Assembly (NCBI GenBank): GCA_964036155.1
Contig: OZ038422.1
Span: forward strand, 86,079,201 to 86,143,200
DNA from: Diploscapter coronatus
Lineage: Eukaryota > Nematoda > Chromadorea > Rhabditida > Rhabditidae
DNA: 64,000 nt
Direction of reading: 5' to 3'
Position numbers and translations under genes: made by a program. The notes under the pieces are model-generated. The model made no database searches and was not told where the DNA came from. It saw nothing but the letters and a program-made list of their open reading frames with translations. This document shows positions 45,901 through 62,972 of the stretch, one piece after another. Positions within the stretch are counted from its first letter, which is position 1. Each line of letters starts with the position of its first letter.

Positions 45901-47219
45901 ATTATCATTCGGTTTTAAATTTGATTTATCAATTTCAGGGTACAATCGATTTAAGTGCTTTTTATTTTACCAAGAAACCAGTTATTTTATTTTGAAGTTT
46001 GATCAACTCAAAAATAGGATCCCGAATTCAAGCAACTTACGGGGTCTGCTCCCCGAATCTGTGTCCGACGGAGTGGTTCTGTTTGACGAGGACTGAACCT
46101 CGTCGCCGGACGCATCGAATCTGGGCTGATGAGGGTGGGGGTTGCCAAACGGGTTGTTGGATAGGTTCGAGTTGGTGGGCTCCATGACTGCTAAATCTTT
46201 TTATTTTACTTGGAATTAAAAATTTCAAGGCTAGAAAAATTTGAATAAAAATCAGCAATTTTTGGCAAACTTTTCCAGGGTCGTTTTTAACTTTTATTTT
46301 ACCCGGTGTATTTCTGGGGTGGCGTCTTTGGAACGAGCTGTACGTATACTCCATTAGGTTTTGGGGGATCTGGAAATTCTTGAAATAAGTTTTATCAAAA
46401 TTCTCAAGACATTGATGAAAATTTACACCGATAATAAATTGCATTCTTTGATAATATCGCTAATGAAAACTTGAAAAGTGGGTCATTTTCCCCGAATGTT
46501 TTTTTTTTCAAAATATCGATCCAACGTTGCGCAAAGTTTTCGAACCGTGCGCGGTTAACCCCGCATGAAACTAGATAGTGATTATTTTCGAGAGACGGAA
46601 AGAAGGAATGCTTTTTCGTCTCTCGATAAATAAAGCACACTATCTCGCGTTCCATGCGGGGTTAACCGCGCGCGGTTCGAAAACATTGCGCAACGTCTGA
46701 TATCGAGCACTTCCTTATTCAATATTATATAAGAAAATACGAAAAATTAGCATAAAACCCATTCACTCACGGCTCTGATTTTGTCGAGCCAACTGAGTGA
46801 GAATCGGGCTTTTTTCGGCAGAGGCTCGCCGGTGTCCATCGACTCGGGGGCCTGCGCGGAGCAGGAGCCAGTCGATTCGAGTGGGCCCACTTGATCTTCT
46901 TCTTCCTCCTGAAAATTCGTTTTTAAACTTTAATTCACTCCATTTTACTTAAATTTATTCGTATTTCTCAGTTGGAATTTAATCTACCCTTTTCCTACTA
47001 AAAATTAAAATAATCAGCTTTTCTTTTTAAATTTTTTGATTCTCGACTTATTAGCCCTAGACAACTTATTTTAAAATTTCGATAAAAATTTTGCATCTCT
47101 AGATTTGTGGAAGATCGTATTTTCGAAGTGGCATGAAAAATGACAACGCAACCACGTGAGATTTTCAAGAAGCGTATATTTTATGCATTTTATTCTTTAT
47201 CTTCTACCTGAGCCTCCAT
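42904..47219 (-). CDS. ulp-1: SUMO-specific protease ULP-1/SENP (C48 cysteine peptidase)
   Basis: Processes SUMO precursors and removes SUMO from substrates, usually at the nuclear envelope. Fifteen exons, minus strand: 47208-47219, 46771-46908, 46303-46369, 46041-46190, 45827-45891, 45601-45665, 45356-45445, 45020-45108, 44825-44901, 44578-44709, 44218-44361, 43602-43684, 43404-43482, 43018-43113, 42904-42966; 449 aa. The C48 core is complete: [13 protein letters not shown]; His339 in TVHWCMA (44230-44232); Asp356 in EYYDSLCG; Gln402 and Cys408 in [11 protein letters not shown] (Cys at 43081-43083). The N-terminal 200 residues are acidic and polar. The start MEAQ follows an acceptor (TTCAG, ending at 47283) by 63 nt; the frame stays open upstream, so a longer N-terminus is possible. 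It lies downstream of prp-19, as I recall for C. elegans T10F2.3/T10F2.4. Confidence 0.92.
46522..46698. mobile_element. Long near-perfect inverted repeat in ulp-1 intron
   Basis: CAACGTTGCGCAAAGTTTTC...GCGCGGTTAACCCCGCATG pairs with CATGCGGGGTTAACCGCGCG...GAAAACATTGCGCAACG; core of GAGAGACGG and CGTCTCTCG. Confidence 0.85.
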
Positions 47220-48060
47220 GTTCCGTATCCGGACAGTGACCGGATGGTGAGGCTGAACGGGGGTTCCGAAAATGCGCTTCAGCTGAATTTCTTTAAAAAA
47301 TTGGAAATTCTTGAATTTTCTAAAAAACAAGTATATAAAATCTAATTTTCCCTTCAAATTTGAAAATTGCAACATTTCAAAAAAAAATTTGCAATGTTGA
47401 ACTTTGCAGAGTTGAAGAGAAAACTAGAAAGAATAAAAAAAGAATAGAGATATCCAAGCGTTATAAAACGCTATCTTCAAAATCGCATAAAATCGAGAAT
47501 TACGAATTTTCACGAACATCATATATTATCAACAACGAGAGGGGATAAAATGATACTAAGGATAAAAGTAACAGCAAAGAGGAAAGAAAGCTGGTTACAA
47601 ATAGTAAGTCTTATCAAAATTGTAATATTTTCACCACAAAAATTTAGGAAGAACGAAATTTTCACCCTAAAATGTAAATAGGGTAAAAATGTTGTAAATT
47701 CAAAAGTGTTAAAATACTCACGAACCCACCTCGAATAAAAAATAAAAATAAAAAACAACACGGAATAAAAATAAGAGACCATTTCAAATAACAACGAAAA
47801 GATTAAATTTTGGGAAAAATGAATTTTTCGAGATGTTAAAAAGTAGACAACTAACTACGGTGAAATGAAACAGGAATAAATTATGATGAGATTATTTTCA
47901 GGATTTTCGAGATACCGTACTCCTTTGCTAGATTGCTACAGTAGATTTAAAAATAGAACTTGTTACAGTATTCTCTCAAATGAACAAGAATTACTGTACC
48001 TTTTAAATAGCTACAGTAATCTTTCAGGAATAAGGGTTACGATATCTCTCCGTCCTGGTT
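47220..48060. other. prp-19/ulp-1 intercistronic region
   Basis: About 840 nt between the prp-19 stop and the ulp-1 start, same strand. No gene seen. A probable trans-splice acceptor for ulp-1 ends at 47283. This spacing is longer than the roughly 100 nt typical of C. elegans operons, so the sequence is consistent with, but does not prove, a polycistronic unit. Confidence 0.5.
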
Positions 48061-53657
<5,597 letters not shown>

Positions 53658-54551
53658 TTTCAGCTCTGAAGGTTAAAAAAATCATTTTTAAATTTTCGAC
53701 TCCAAAAAATCGATATTCACTCAATAAAAAGTCGATAAAAATCAATGGAAACATCAACGGAAAAGAGCGCGACTTTTCGAACTTCAAAATGAATGTAAAC
53801 TCGAAGAACTTCGGCGAAATTTTAGGCCTGGAATTTGAAGACTAATTAGGGGGACAATTGGGAGTAATTAAAGGGTAGTCATGAGATAATTAAATAAATA
53901 ATTAGAGGAAATAAATTCGAAAATGACGAGGAGGAAATAAAAGGAAGTGCGTAAAAACCAAACACTCAAAATGAAAGTGGCGTAGTGGAGTAAAAGGCGT
54001 AGCGAGAAAATGGAAAAGCGCGGACTAGTTTAGAAATGTTTCGAAAAAGCTCGACTCTAAGAACGAATTTGAAATTTTCAATACTTTGCTTCACGAACAC
54101 CAAACAATAATAAAAAATCAAGCAATATTCCAAAGACTTGGCGACTTTGCTCCGTAATTTCTAAAACGAAAAATGAAAAAGTAATTTATTTTCATCAACG
54201 AAAAAAGTAAAAATTACTAGAAAACCACCCGTAATGAAACAATTCAAAGTCCAAACAAATCGGGAAAATAAAAAATTACAGATCATCGTTCTTACCAAAC
54301 TCGAATAAATTAGAAAGAAAACGGAAATAACGAGGCCTATCTAGTTAAGGATAGGGTAAAATTAGGAGTAAATATTTTGAGAAAAAGATAGATCTCTCAA
54401 TTTCGTCATTTCTAAGTTTCAGGAAAAAGTATTTTCAAAAATCCTTTCTAAGTTAGGAACCCCGAAATAGCATGTCTTTTGACAACGAGACACTGGATTA
54501 GAAAGATTTTTTTTTAAATCCGTCCTAAGTTTGCCTTGCAATTTTGAATGA
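53658..54551. other. gtf-2H2/prp-19 intergenic region
   Basis: About 895 nt of AT-rich DNA between same-strand genes. Bases 53658-53665 are the likely prp-19 leader after its splice acceptor. No further gene or RNA was recognised. Confidence 0.5.
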
Positions 54552-57500
54552 TCACGAACAGTTGGGGCAGATATGAAGGCTGGAATGAAGAAACAGGTCG
54601 CACTCCAAACAGAACAAACCCGAGCACTTCGTGCAAGCATAGGCTTCCGTTTTCACTGCGACCCCACAGCCGGTACAATTTCTGAAAATTTACATTTTTG
54701 AAACCTATTTTTAAAAATGGTTAATTTTTCTTTCTAATCTTTGAATTTTTTATTTCATTTCGAAATTTTCGAAAAACAAGTCAGAAGCGATTATTTTCAG
54801 CTTCAAAATCCCTGAAACCTACATGACATCGACAGGGGTGGCCTGGAATGCTTGCAGTGGAAGGAGATGGCGAAAGACCCTGCAATCATATCAATAATTT
54901 TAGCTCGAAAATAGCTTTAACCCTTAGATAAAACATTGGATGGGTTTATTTTTGGCTAAAAATGAGATATTTTCAGACCTAGGGAGCACTTTCGTCAGAC
55001 GAAAATAAACTATAGGGGGCAGGTCGCAAAAGGCTTTCTGACGATCGTCCTCCCTAGGTCTGGATATTTTGAATCGAATACCTGGAAAGCTGGGGTGCGG
55101 CCACCAAAGTCAGCTTACAAATCGGGCATTCCACTGGGATTGAACAGTGTCTGGCTCCACACTGAAAACATATCAAATCTCACATTTTAGATCCATCTAT
55201 ACTTGAAGAGTCTTCCATTTTTGAGGTGATCAAATTCGCTTGAACGTTGCAAATCAGGTTATTCAACCATGTGTTTCTAACGCGAAACACTGCTATTTTA
55301 GAGATTATTTAGATATTTAGAATTGCGTTTCAAATTTTGAAAAATTCGAACCTGAACACACATGAACCCCTTAGAGGACATCGGTACTCCTGGATGACAG
55401 ATGCAGAAGCAGGGCGAGTCGGGAACCTGAGCATTAAAATGACAAGTGAGAGATAAAACAAATCACAGAGTTTAAGATTACTGTAATTTTCTTTGACAAT
55501 AGAAAAAAAAACGTTTGATTATGGTTCTTATTTTGAGAATTACCTATCACAATTATTAGAATTTTCATGAGGTCAAGAGGTGGACACTAATGGTTTGTTT
55601 AAAGGATTACGGTATTTTAATTTTTACCTGATGTGGCGGGAAGCAAACTTTGAGCAGAGAAGCCTCGAATTGCTTGGAGAACGGAGGCGGGGAGGTGTGT
55701 GCGTTCAGCACGAGAGAGAAATGCTCTTCGTCGAGCACGATGTCGTAGCGACCTAAATTTTGAAATCTTGTTTCACTCGATTTTTGTTTTTCCCACTAAA
55801 ATTACTATCCTTAAGTTTTTTTTTTGTAGAAACCATTACTTTCATCTATTATTTTTCGATAGGAGTTATTATTTCGAATTATTCTTTAAAGCCTTTTTCC
55901 GAGTCGAACATATTAAATTTTAATAAAAAAAGAAATTAAACTCTTTTAAACATTTGAACATTTTACCGGAAGTAACCTTGGCGAGCTGCTTGCAGACAAA
56001 TAGTTCCGCAGCCAAGCCGATCACTGAGCAACGGACACGGTTTTGACGCAGATTCTAAAAAAAATTAGAGGTAAAAATAAAACCACGATTTTAAAAACGC
56101 TGCATCATTTTTCCAATTTTAAAATTCAAATCTTTTTCGTAGCAACAGCAAATCTTACTAATTAATTTTACGAAAAAGAGCCGTGATAATTAGAAATTTT
56201 TGAAACGCACCTAATTTCATTTTACTCTTTAACTAATTTATAAAATACCATGGTCAAACGTATCGAATTAGAAATTTCTCATTTGATTTAAAAAATCTTG
56301 AAACCTATAATTTTGTTGAAAACGAAGTTCAGATTTGACTTTTCCACCGCAAAAAATCCAGTCATTATTCCTCGTCTTATCATTAAAGATAGTAATTGCA
56401 AAGCTGATTAAAATAATTCATATCGCATAAGTGATATTTGCGGTGGAAAACGTCCCATATCTGATGAAGTTGAGTACCTCAAAAGTGCCGTAGATATTTC
56501 CGGCATCCACCGTCGAGAGGCTCGCCATCACAACGATAACTTCACGACTCGCGTGTCCGGGAAGGCTTCTAAAAAGAATATTTAGCATTTTCATCCATAA
56601 AGAACTGATGATTGGTTTTCCAGCATCAAAATTGATTCGACATCATTTTTGAGGCATATTTAATTTTCTGTTATGAAATAATTTCGTTTTTTTTTCAAAT
56701 TTAATCGCTGCAGAAACTCATTGCTACTCTTTGATATTTAGCTATATATGGATTTCTTTAAAGCGTAAATTAAAAATTAACTTTGAAAACTGCCTACTTC
56801 AAATTAGTCAATGCCAAATCGAGACAATTTTGCAGTGAGAAGTCGCCGCAACACGATACTTCAGGAACACTGGAAAGGGATTCCTTGATGCTCCGGACAT
56901 TTCCTTAAATTGGAAATAAATAGGCAAGCTTCAAGATTTTTAGGTTTCAATGAAATTTTGTTGTGGATTTTATCTGATGATGATCATTTTCATTTTAAAG
57001 ACGTGTAAAAATCTAAACTTTCACATGAGTTTCAAAAGTTTTTAAATAAATTCGATTTTTTGGCTTGAGTATATAGTAAAATATCTAATTTTTATTTATT
57101 TTAAATCCAAAACTAACCTGTCAAACTGACGTATCGTTCTGCCTTCTTGTCCCTGCACAGAATCACACCGACTTGCGCGATCGGGTTCTGCTCGAAGAAT
57201 GTGTCGAGAAACTGTTGAAGGGTCTGAAACATGCAAATTTCGAAATTTCCACTTTATAAAAAAGCATTTCTTTATCGTTTGTAGTCAGATCAATACAATA
57301 ATTGTTAAGATAAAATTTTATGTTTGGGTTTTTTTCTGAAGCCTACCTTCATAACGACGAAAAACCTCGAAGGTGGCATGGCTTTGTGAAGCACGAACCT
57401 CGAGCAATCGATCACGATGTAGACGTAGCGCATCTAAAATTTTATTCTTCAAAAACTCAAATTTCTTATCTTCTACCAAGCTATAAAAACGAAAAGAATT

Positions 57501-58253
57501 ATTTTTAAGTTTCGATGACAAAACTAAACGATCTATATCTTCTTTGAAAATCACTTGGAAAAATGAACCCTTCAAAGATACATTTTTCCTAAAAACGCAA
57601 TTTAATAATAAAAAAATGCTTTACAATTCCCAGCCTGATCTTCGCGGGTTTGCTCGCAGCCCGCTGGCGTCTTTTCGCTTCGAGAACCACTTTGGCGATG
57701 GACTTTTCGATCGTGCCCATATCATCTTCCTCCAGTACTTTGCCGATGTTGATGCCTGAATTTTATTGACTTTTTTTTTCGTAATTTTCTCATTTTTATG
57801 AATATAATATACTTCAATTTTTTTCTGATAAAAGATAAATTTGAGTAAAGAACAATTCAACTTCCGCTTTTGTATAACAATGTCTCGATAAGGCCAGAAA
57901 AAATAAAAATACAAATTGCACGTTTCACGCTTTCTCAAATTTCGAATCATGTTACTAGAAGACATTGAACGATCTGACACAAGCTATTGTTGATGCCGAA
58001 ACCCGGGAGACGTATAAAGCGATGCACAGTCACTTTTAGTGGTTAGAAAATCGAGAAATAGCACGCGATAAGGAGGGAGACTGGTCTAAAGTCACTTCTT
58101 TCTTGCCTCATTTTCGATCTTCCAGATTTGAGCATCAACAATAATCGAAATCAGAAATCTTTTCTCAAACTTACCCTCGTAAGCGCCTTCCCATGTGTAT
58201 CCTTGCTGATCGTCATCGTCAACAACGTCGTGATGAGCGGCTGGTTTGGGCAT
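54552..58253 (-). CDS. gtf-2H2: TFIIH subunit p44 (GTF2H2/SSL1)
   Basis: Structural subunit of the TFIIH core that stimulates the XPD helicase in transcription initiation and nucleotide excision repair. Twelve exons, minus strand: 58175-58253, 57625-57755, 57347-57433, 57118-57223, 56798-56903, 56478-56568, 55967-56054, 55628-55752, 55352-55426, 55082-55161, 54823-54879, 54552-54681; 384 aa (human about 395). A von Willebrand A-like domain runs from [13 protein letters not shown] (about 71) through [19 protein letters not shown] and [15 protein letters not shown]. The C-terminal zinc region has [19 protein letters not shown] and a C4C4 RING-like NCTGC...[13 protein letters not shown]...CPNC, ending one residue after the last Cys. 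Exon 5 uses an unusual TTTAAG acceptor. A TTTCAG acceptor lies 5 nt before the ATG. Strongly recognised family. Confidence 0.94.
54974..55062. mobile_element. MITE family G, short copy
   Basis: 89 bp, CAGACCTAGGGAGCAC to CCTCCCTAGGTCTG with GGGGGCAGGTCGC inside; ends 19 nt from a gtf-2H2 donor. Confidence 0.8.
56330..56463. mobile_element. MITE family A, copy 4
   Basis: CAGATTTGACTTTTCCACC to GGTGGAAAACGTCCCATATCTG in a gtf-2H2 intron; interior AAGATAGTAATTGCAAA matches copy 3. Ends 14 nt from the donor of exon 56478-56568. Confidence 0.85.
57985..58143. mobile_element. MITE family B, copy 2
   Basis: TATTGTTGATGCCGAAA to TTTGAGCATCAACAATA in gtf-2H2 intron 1; interior runs opposite to copy 1 (TTAGTGGTTAGAAAATCGAG, AAATAGCACGCG). 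Ends 31 nt from the exon 1 donor. Confidence 0.85.
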
Positions 58254-59251
58254 TTTTTCTGAAATTGTTATCTTTTCAAAAAATTTTTTTAGAGAAACTC
58301 TGAAAATTCAACATTTTCTAATTACTTTTCTAAAGAATAGTTCTAACGAAATTGCCTCAGAATCCCACTATAGTCTTTCGTACATTTGAAGTATAACCTG
58401 ACTAATTTGAATTTCTTTATCTTTATTCCTTCTTGATGGTGGTGGTTATCGCTGCCTCTTCCCAAATCTGTCTGTCACTAACTATAAACCAGCTTTTCGA
58501 CACTGTTATGCAATAGCTATGGGATTTAGATGCAGACGAAAAATGGTATACTATCGAAAATCTTTGTTTTCTCTTCGTCTCCCCCTTTTGAACTGCATCT
58601 CTCGCTTTCTAGAGAAATGAGAAAACATAAAATGGTAACAAGAGAAAGTCTTTCTCTCTTCCTTTGTTTTGTATCTCATCATTATATAAGGGTAGAGACG
58701 CATGGTCGTTGTATATATGATGCAAGATCTGGATTTTGTCGTTCGTACTTGTTATGTCGGGGTGAATCTTCGCGACAGAAAGGGGCCCCCACTTATAAGT
58801 GACGCACATACCAGAAAATCGTCTTGGAGAGATTGTTATCAATTTAGCTTATCAGCCATATTTGTTTACTCGTAGCGGATTTTTTTGCCAAATCGTAAAT
58901 TTCGTTATTCATCCAACAGATACAAAGCTGGTCTTCGCACGCCAAATTTAGTTTTACCTAGCTTCAACAAAATTTCAAACATCATCGTCATATGTCGTAC
59001 TCTTAGAACCTTGATCTTCGTTAAGGAGCGAATTCTTTCCTTACAGTTAGTCTACCATCAGCGAACCGATTATCATATTCATTCCAATCATCATTAATTG
59101 TCTTGAAGCCTACATTTAAATCATTCGACACTTTGAAAATTTCGTCGTTATTACACAAATGGAAGGTTCATACAGTTTCCTTCCTGACGAAGCGCCTTTG
59201 ATAGATCAGGAAATTGTGTATGGTCTTTCCAAAAACCAGCCATTTTCAGGG
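58254..59251. promoter_or_regulatory. Divergent interval, gtf-2H2 / Gly-rich gene
   Basis: About 1 kb between divergently transcribed genes, expected to hold both promoters; no promoter element can be named with confidence. An in-frame ATG at 59159 would extend the Gly-rich protein by 31 residues, but the TTTCAG ending at 59249 and the signal peptide beginning at 59252 favour the later start. Confidence 0.45.
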
Positions 59252-62200
59252 ATGCTATACCTGCATCTCATTCTATTACTCTCGCTGGCATTCCCCGTTT
59301 GGGGTTGCATGCTCGGCGGCGGCGGTGGCGGAGGAGATTCTTGTTGCTGCTGTGGATCAGGTAGTGATTTTGCAATTTTCAAATCTGGGCTAATTTTTTG
59401 GAACCGGTCTCGACACTGTTCGCCCGCTTTCTAACGTCATAAAGTTGAACCCCTTATCAACATGGAAGCTACAAGTTTGAGATCCTGCTTTATCGGCCAC
59501 CAAAATTCAGCCTAACAGAAAATATCATGTGTAATGAGATCACCATCTCAAGAAGAATCGAAATTCATGAGGCGCAACCGATCCATTTCATTGAGAATTC
59601 TTGTTGATGCAAAAATCGGGGAGAAGGATGGATTTTAAGTCAGTCTCTCTTCTTCTCGTGTGCTATTTTCTGATTTTCTAACCACTAAAAACAAACGTGC
59701 ACCACTTTGCACGCCTCCCAGGATTTCGGCATCAGCAATTCCGGTGTCCATGCCGATGAGCCCAAATCACTTCTAAGATTTGCCCGACTCAATCGAATTC
59801 CAGGAGGCTCATCCGGTGGTGGCGGCGGCGGATCGTCGTGCTGTCAGTCGGCTGGGGCTCCAGCGGCCATCATCGTGCCTAGTGGTGGAGGTAAACTCAG
59901 TCGATTTTTCCAGACGAACAAATCATGATTACACAGGATGTGGTGGCGGATCATCAGGCTGTGGAGGAGGTAATTTAATTCAGCCCTATTCTAGCCTTAT
60001 TTTAAACATTAGGATGTGGCGGAGGCGGTTCATCCTGCGGAGGAGGTATTTTGTAATCTTGGAACCACGAATATCAGTCATTTTAGGTTGTGGCGGTGGA
60101 TCTTCAGGATGCGGTGGTGGTCAGGCGATTTTTTTAGCTGATCGAGGATTTCATCGTCCTTTTCAGGTTGCGGAGGCGGATCCTCAGGCTGTGGAGGTAT
60201 TTCAAATTTTACTGACCCAAAACTCAGTTAAAAATTTAGGCGGCGGAGGTCTGCTAGAATTAAATCAACTCTAAAATAGAGTTTCTCAAAATGTTCTACT
60301 TCTAGGTTGTGGTGGAGGATCTTCCGGTTGCGGAGGAGGTATTTTATGATCTCGGAATCAAAAATATCATTCATTTCCAGGCTGTGGTGGAGGATCTTCC
60401 GGTTGCGGAGGAGGTATTTTGTGATCTCGGAATCAAAAATATCATTCATTTCCAGGCTGTGGTGGTGGATCCTCAGGATGCGGTGGTGGTCAGACGATTT
60501 CTAGCTGACTGAGAATTTCACCGTCCTTTTCAGGCTGCGGAGGAGGCGGGTCCTCAGGCTGTGGAGGAGGAGGTGGAGGTTAGAATAGATATAATTTAGC
60601 TATAAGTGCCCGGATCCGTAAGCAGCTTGGAGCGCTTCCCAGTCGTTCGTGGGTCCGAGTACTGAAAGCCGATGACATCATGAAACCAAAACTTGTAGGC
60701 AGAGTATGAAGATGCCTACATGAAGCAATCTTTTTATCTTGCTCAATACCTTAGCATTGTCTTAGTAGCACGTGCACGTCGTGCAGTCTTCAGATTGCCC
60801 TGATCTATAAAATTCTCATCGTCAATTTCAGGTTGCGGTGGTGGCTCTTCCGGCTGTGGAGGAGGCGGAGGCGGAGGTTTGAAAATCGCATCTCGACCTA
60901 ATTTCATCGGGCTCATTCCAGGATGTGGTGGTGGAGGCTCTTCAGGCGGCTGTGGCGGAGGTCTGGAGCACTTTAATACAGGGGTGTAATTTGACGACAT
61001 TGGCATTGAAGCTGACATTGATAGCTATCATCAATGTCAGTCAAGCCTTCCGGCTGACATCAGTGTCGGAAATTGAACAAAACTACACTCCTACTAGAAA
61101 TCCCCATGAATCATTATCAAATCACCATTTTCTTCCAGGAGGAGGAGGAGGAGGAGGCTGCGGATCATCCGGAGGCGGAGGATCGTACGCAATTGCGGTA
61201 ACTGCCAAACCCTCGAAATTTGAAGACCAAAATTTTCAGTCCTCCGGTGGGGGAGGCGGATACGCACTCCCACCCCCATCTTCAGCAGGATACGCGATCG
61301 CTCCATCCAGTAAGTTCAGAGATAGATAGCGAAATGAACTGCTATGTGAGATGGAACGATTACTACACGGCGACATGCTTCCAATCTTCACTCCCTTAGC
61401 ATATTCAACAGAAATGTTCCATCATTTAGCAACTTTCTTTTCGAATGCACTCAAAAATACCCAAATTTAGGCTATGCCGCTCCACCTCCAGCTCCTAGCT
61501 ACGCTTCGGCACCATCAGGAGGTAAGAAGAAGATGGTCTTCTCCGAGAATTCCAAATAATCGTTTTAGGAGGCTACGCAAGTGCACCAAGTTACGCCGCT
61601 CCATCAAGTGAGAGGAAGTCGTGTGGATTTTTGTATTGGGATGAAAAATTTCAGGTTACGCTGCGCCAGCCCCATCTTATGCCGCTCCTAGTGGAGGTTA
61701 ATTTCAAATTTTTCTGCAGGTTCAAACGTTCTTAAATTCAGGAGGCTACGCTCAAGGAGGTATCATCGCTAAATTTTTCAGCTAACAAATTTGGAGTCTC
61801 AAATGCGAATTTCTTCAGGTGGAGGCTATGCCCAGGGAGGCGGAGGTTTGTGATTTTTTCGACAGCTTTAAAATAACGGTACGGGTGGCAAGGTTTCTAC
61901 AATTGTTGGCATGTTGTCTAGAGGCGTATGATATGGAATTGATTAAAAAAAAGTCGTGACGTCATGCCGTAGAAAATCATGTCATTATATTTCTGCTGAC
62001 GATGTTTCCTATCAAAGTTAATCCTCATCGTTCAAATATGACTATTTTAGGCGGAGGTTACGCTCAGGGTGGCGGAGGCATGACTTTCTTCGATCCTTGA
62101 TGGACAGATGACTCAATAGTCAAATTTAGGAGGAGGATACGCCTCAGGTGGAGGTGGATACTCGGCACCAGGCGGAGGTAAGACTCACAACATTTTAACA

Positions 62201-62972
62201 TCTCTTTGAAAAATCAGTGAATTAATTCAACTGGCTTTCTGCCGACAATATCATTTCACAATGAAAATTTAGAAATGAAATAAGTTGCTCAGAAACTAGA
62301 CTTCTTAAGAGACGAAAACAGTTCTACTTGGGAGAAGCCAATGATACCTAAAAAAAAAACATCAAATTTAGGAGGCTACGCGGGCGGTGGTCAAAGCTAC
62401 TCATCCGGAGGAGGTGGATATTCTTCCGGGGTAATATTTTGAAATCCCCGACCTACTCAAAGACCTTATTTTTAGGGCGGCGGTGGATACTCAGGGGTAT
62501 TTTTGATCGCTTATAAATGCGCGATCTTGAATAACTTATTTTGAAAATTCAGGGCGGAGGCGGTTACTCTGGGGTGATTATTTGATGCGAGATCATAACG
62601 TTTTACGAGTTTTATATTATCATACTTTTAATAGCTCAATTTCTCGATCATTATAAAAAAAAAATCGACTATTTTAGGGAGGCGGAGGCTACTCCGGAGT
62701 AAGTTCTCTAGAAGCTCAAGGATGATGATACCCGAAATCGGAACTTCAAGGCACTAAATGACAAATTTTAGGGCGGTGGTGGTTCTAGTTACCAAGGAGG
62801 AGGTGGTGGATCGGGATATTCGAGCGGAGGAGCGGCGCCTCCGCCTCCGCCTCCGCCCCCACCCATTCCGGCTGCACCCGCACCCGCGCAGGTCGAACCC
62901 GCGGCCGCCCCGAGTGCATCCTACAATGAAGGAGTACGCAAATTCCAACATAGAGCTTTACGACACAAGTAG
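59252..62972 (+). CDS. Secreted glycine/cysteine-rich protein built from mini-exons
   Basis: Unrecognised secreted low-complexity protein, probably cuticular or extracellular. ATG at 59252 follows a TTTCAG acceptor by 2 nt and opens a signal peptide (MLYLHLILLLSLAFPVWGC). Exons: 59252-59360, 59804-59890, 59937-59969, 60013-60045, 60087-60119, 60167-60196, 60240-60248, 60306-60338, 60381-60413, 60456-60488, 60534-60578, 60832-60876, 60922-60960, 61139-61197, 61240-61309, 61471-61521, 61569-61607, 61655-61696, 61742-61759, 61819-61845, 62051-62077, 62130-62177, 62372-62430, 62476-62496, 62553-62573, 62678-62698, 62772-62972 (421 aa if all used). The first half repeats CGGGSSGCGGG; the middle is SYAAPS-like; the last part is GGGGYSG, then poly-Pro/Ala and a basic tail ending RALRHK. 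Nearly all internal exons are multiples of 3 with equal phases, so any may be skipped. The 9-nt exon and the GC donor after 62077 are uncertain. No ground-like domain was seen. Confidence 0.75.
59600..59739. mobile_element. MITE family B, copy 3
   Basis: CTTGTTGATGCAAAAATCGG to GATTTCGGCATCAGCAA in the first intron of the Gly-rich gene; interior TTTTCTAACCACTAAAAACA as in copy 1. Confidence 0.8.
60306..60488 (+). repeat. Tandem 75-bp exon-plus-intron repeat
   Basis: Units starting at 60306, 60381 and (diverging) 60456: each has a 33-nt CGGGSSGCGGG exon followed by a 42-nt intron containing GATCTCGGAATCAAAAATAT. The first two units are almost identical, showing recent duplication of a whole exon-intron pair. 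Introns beginning GTCAGGCGATTT (60120) and GTCAGACGATTT (60489) are another duplicated pair. Confidence 0.9.
60579..60831 (+). other. 253-nt intron of the Gly-rich gene
   Basis: Longer than its neighbours; no coding exon or recognisable element was seen inside it. Confidence 0.5.

Noticed and set aside
57318..57575. Minus-strand frame extending the p44 vWA exon
   Set aside because: Only 57347-57433 matches p44; flanks are intron with a clear acceptor and donor.
59159..59251. Upstream in-frame ATG for the Gly-rich protein
   Set aside because: It would place the hydrophobic signal sequence 31 residues inside the protein, and a TTTCAG acceptor lies just before the later ATG.
60306..60488. Regular direct repeats resembling a CRISPR array
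   Set aside because: Repeat units are exon-intron pairs with splice signals and maintained frame in a eukaryotic gene.
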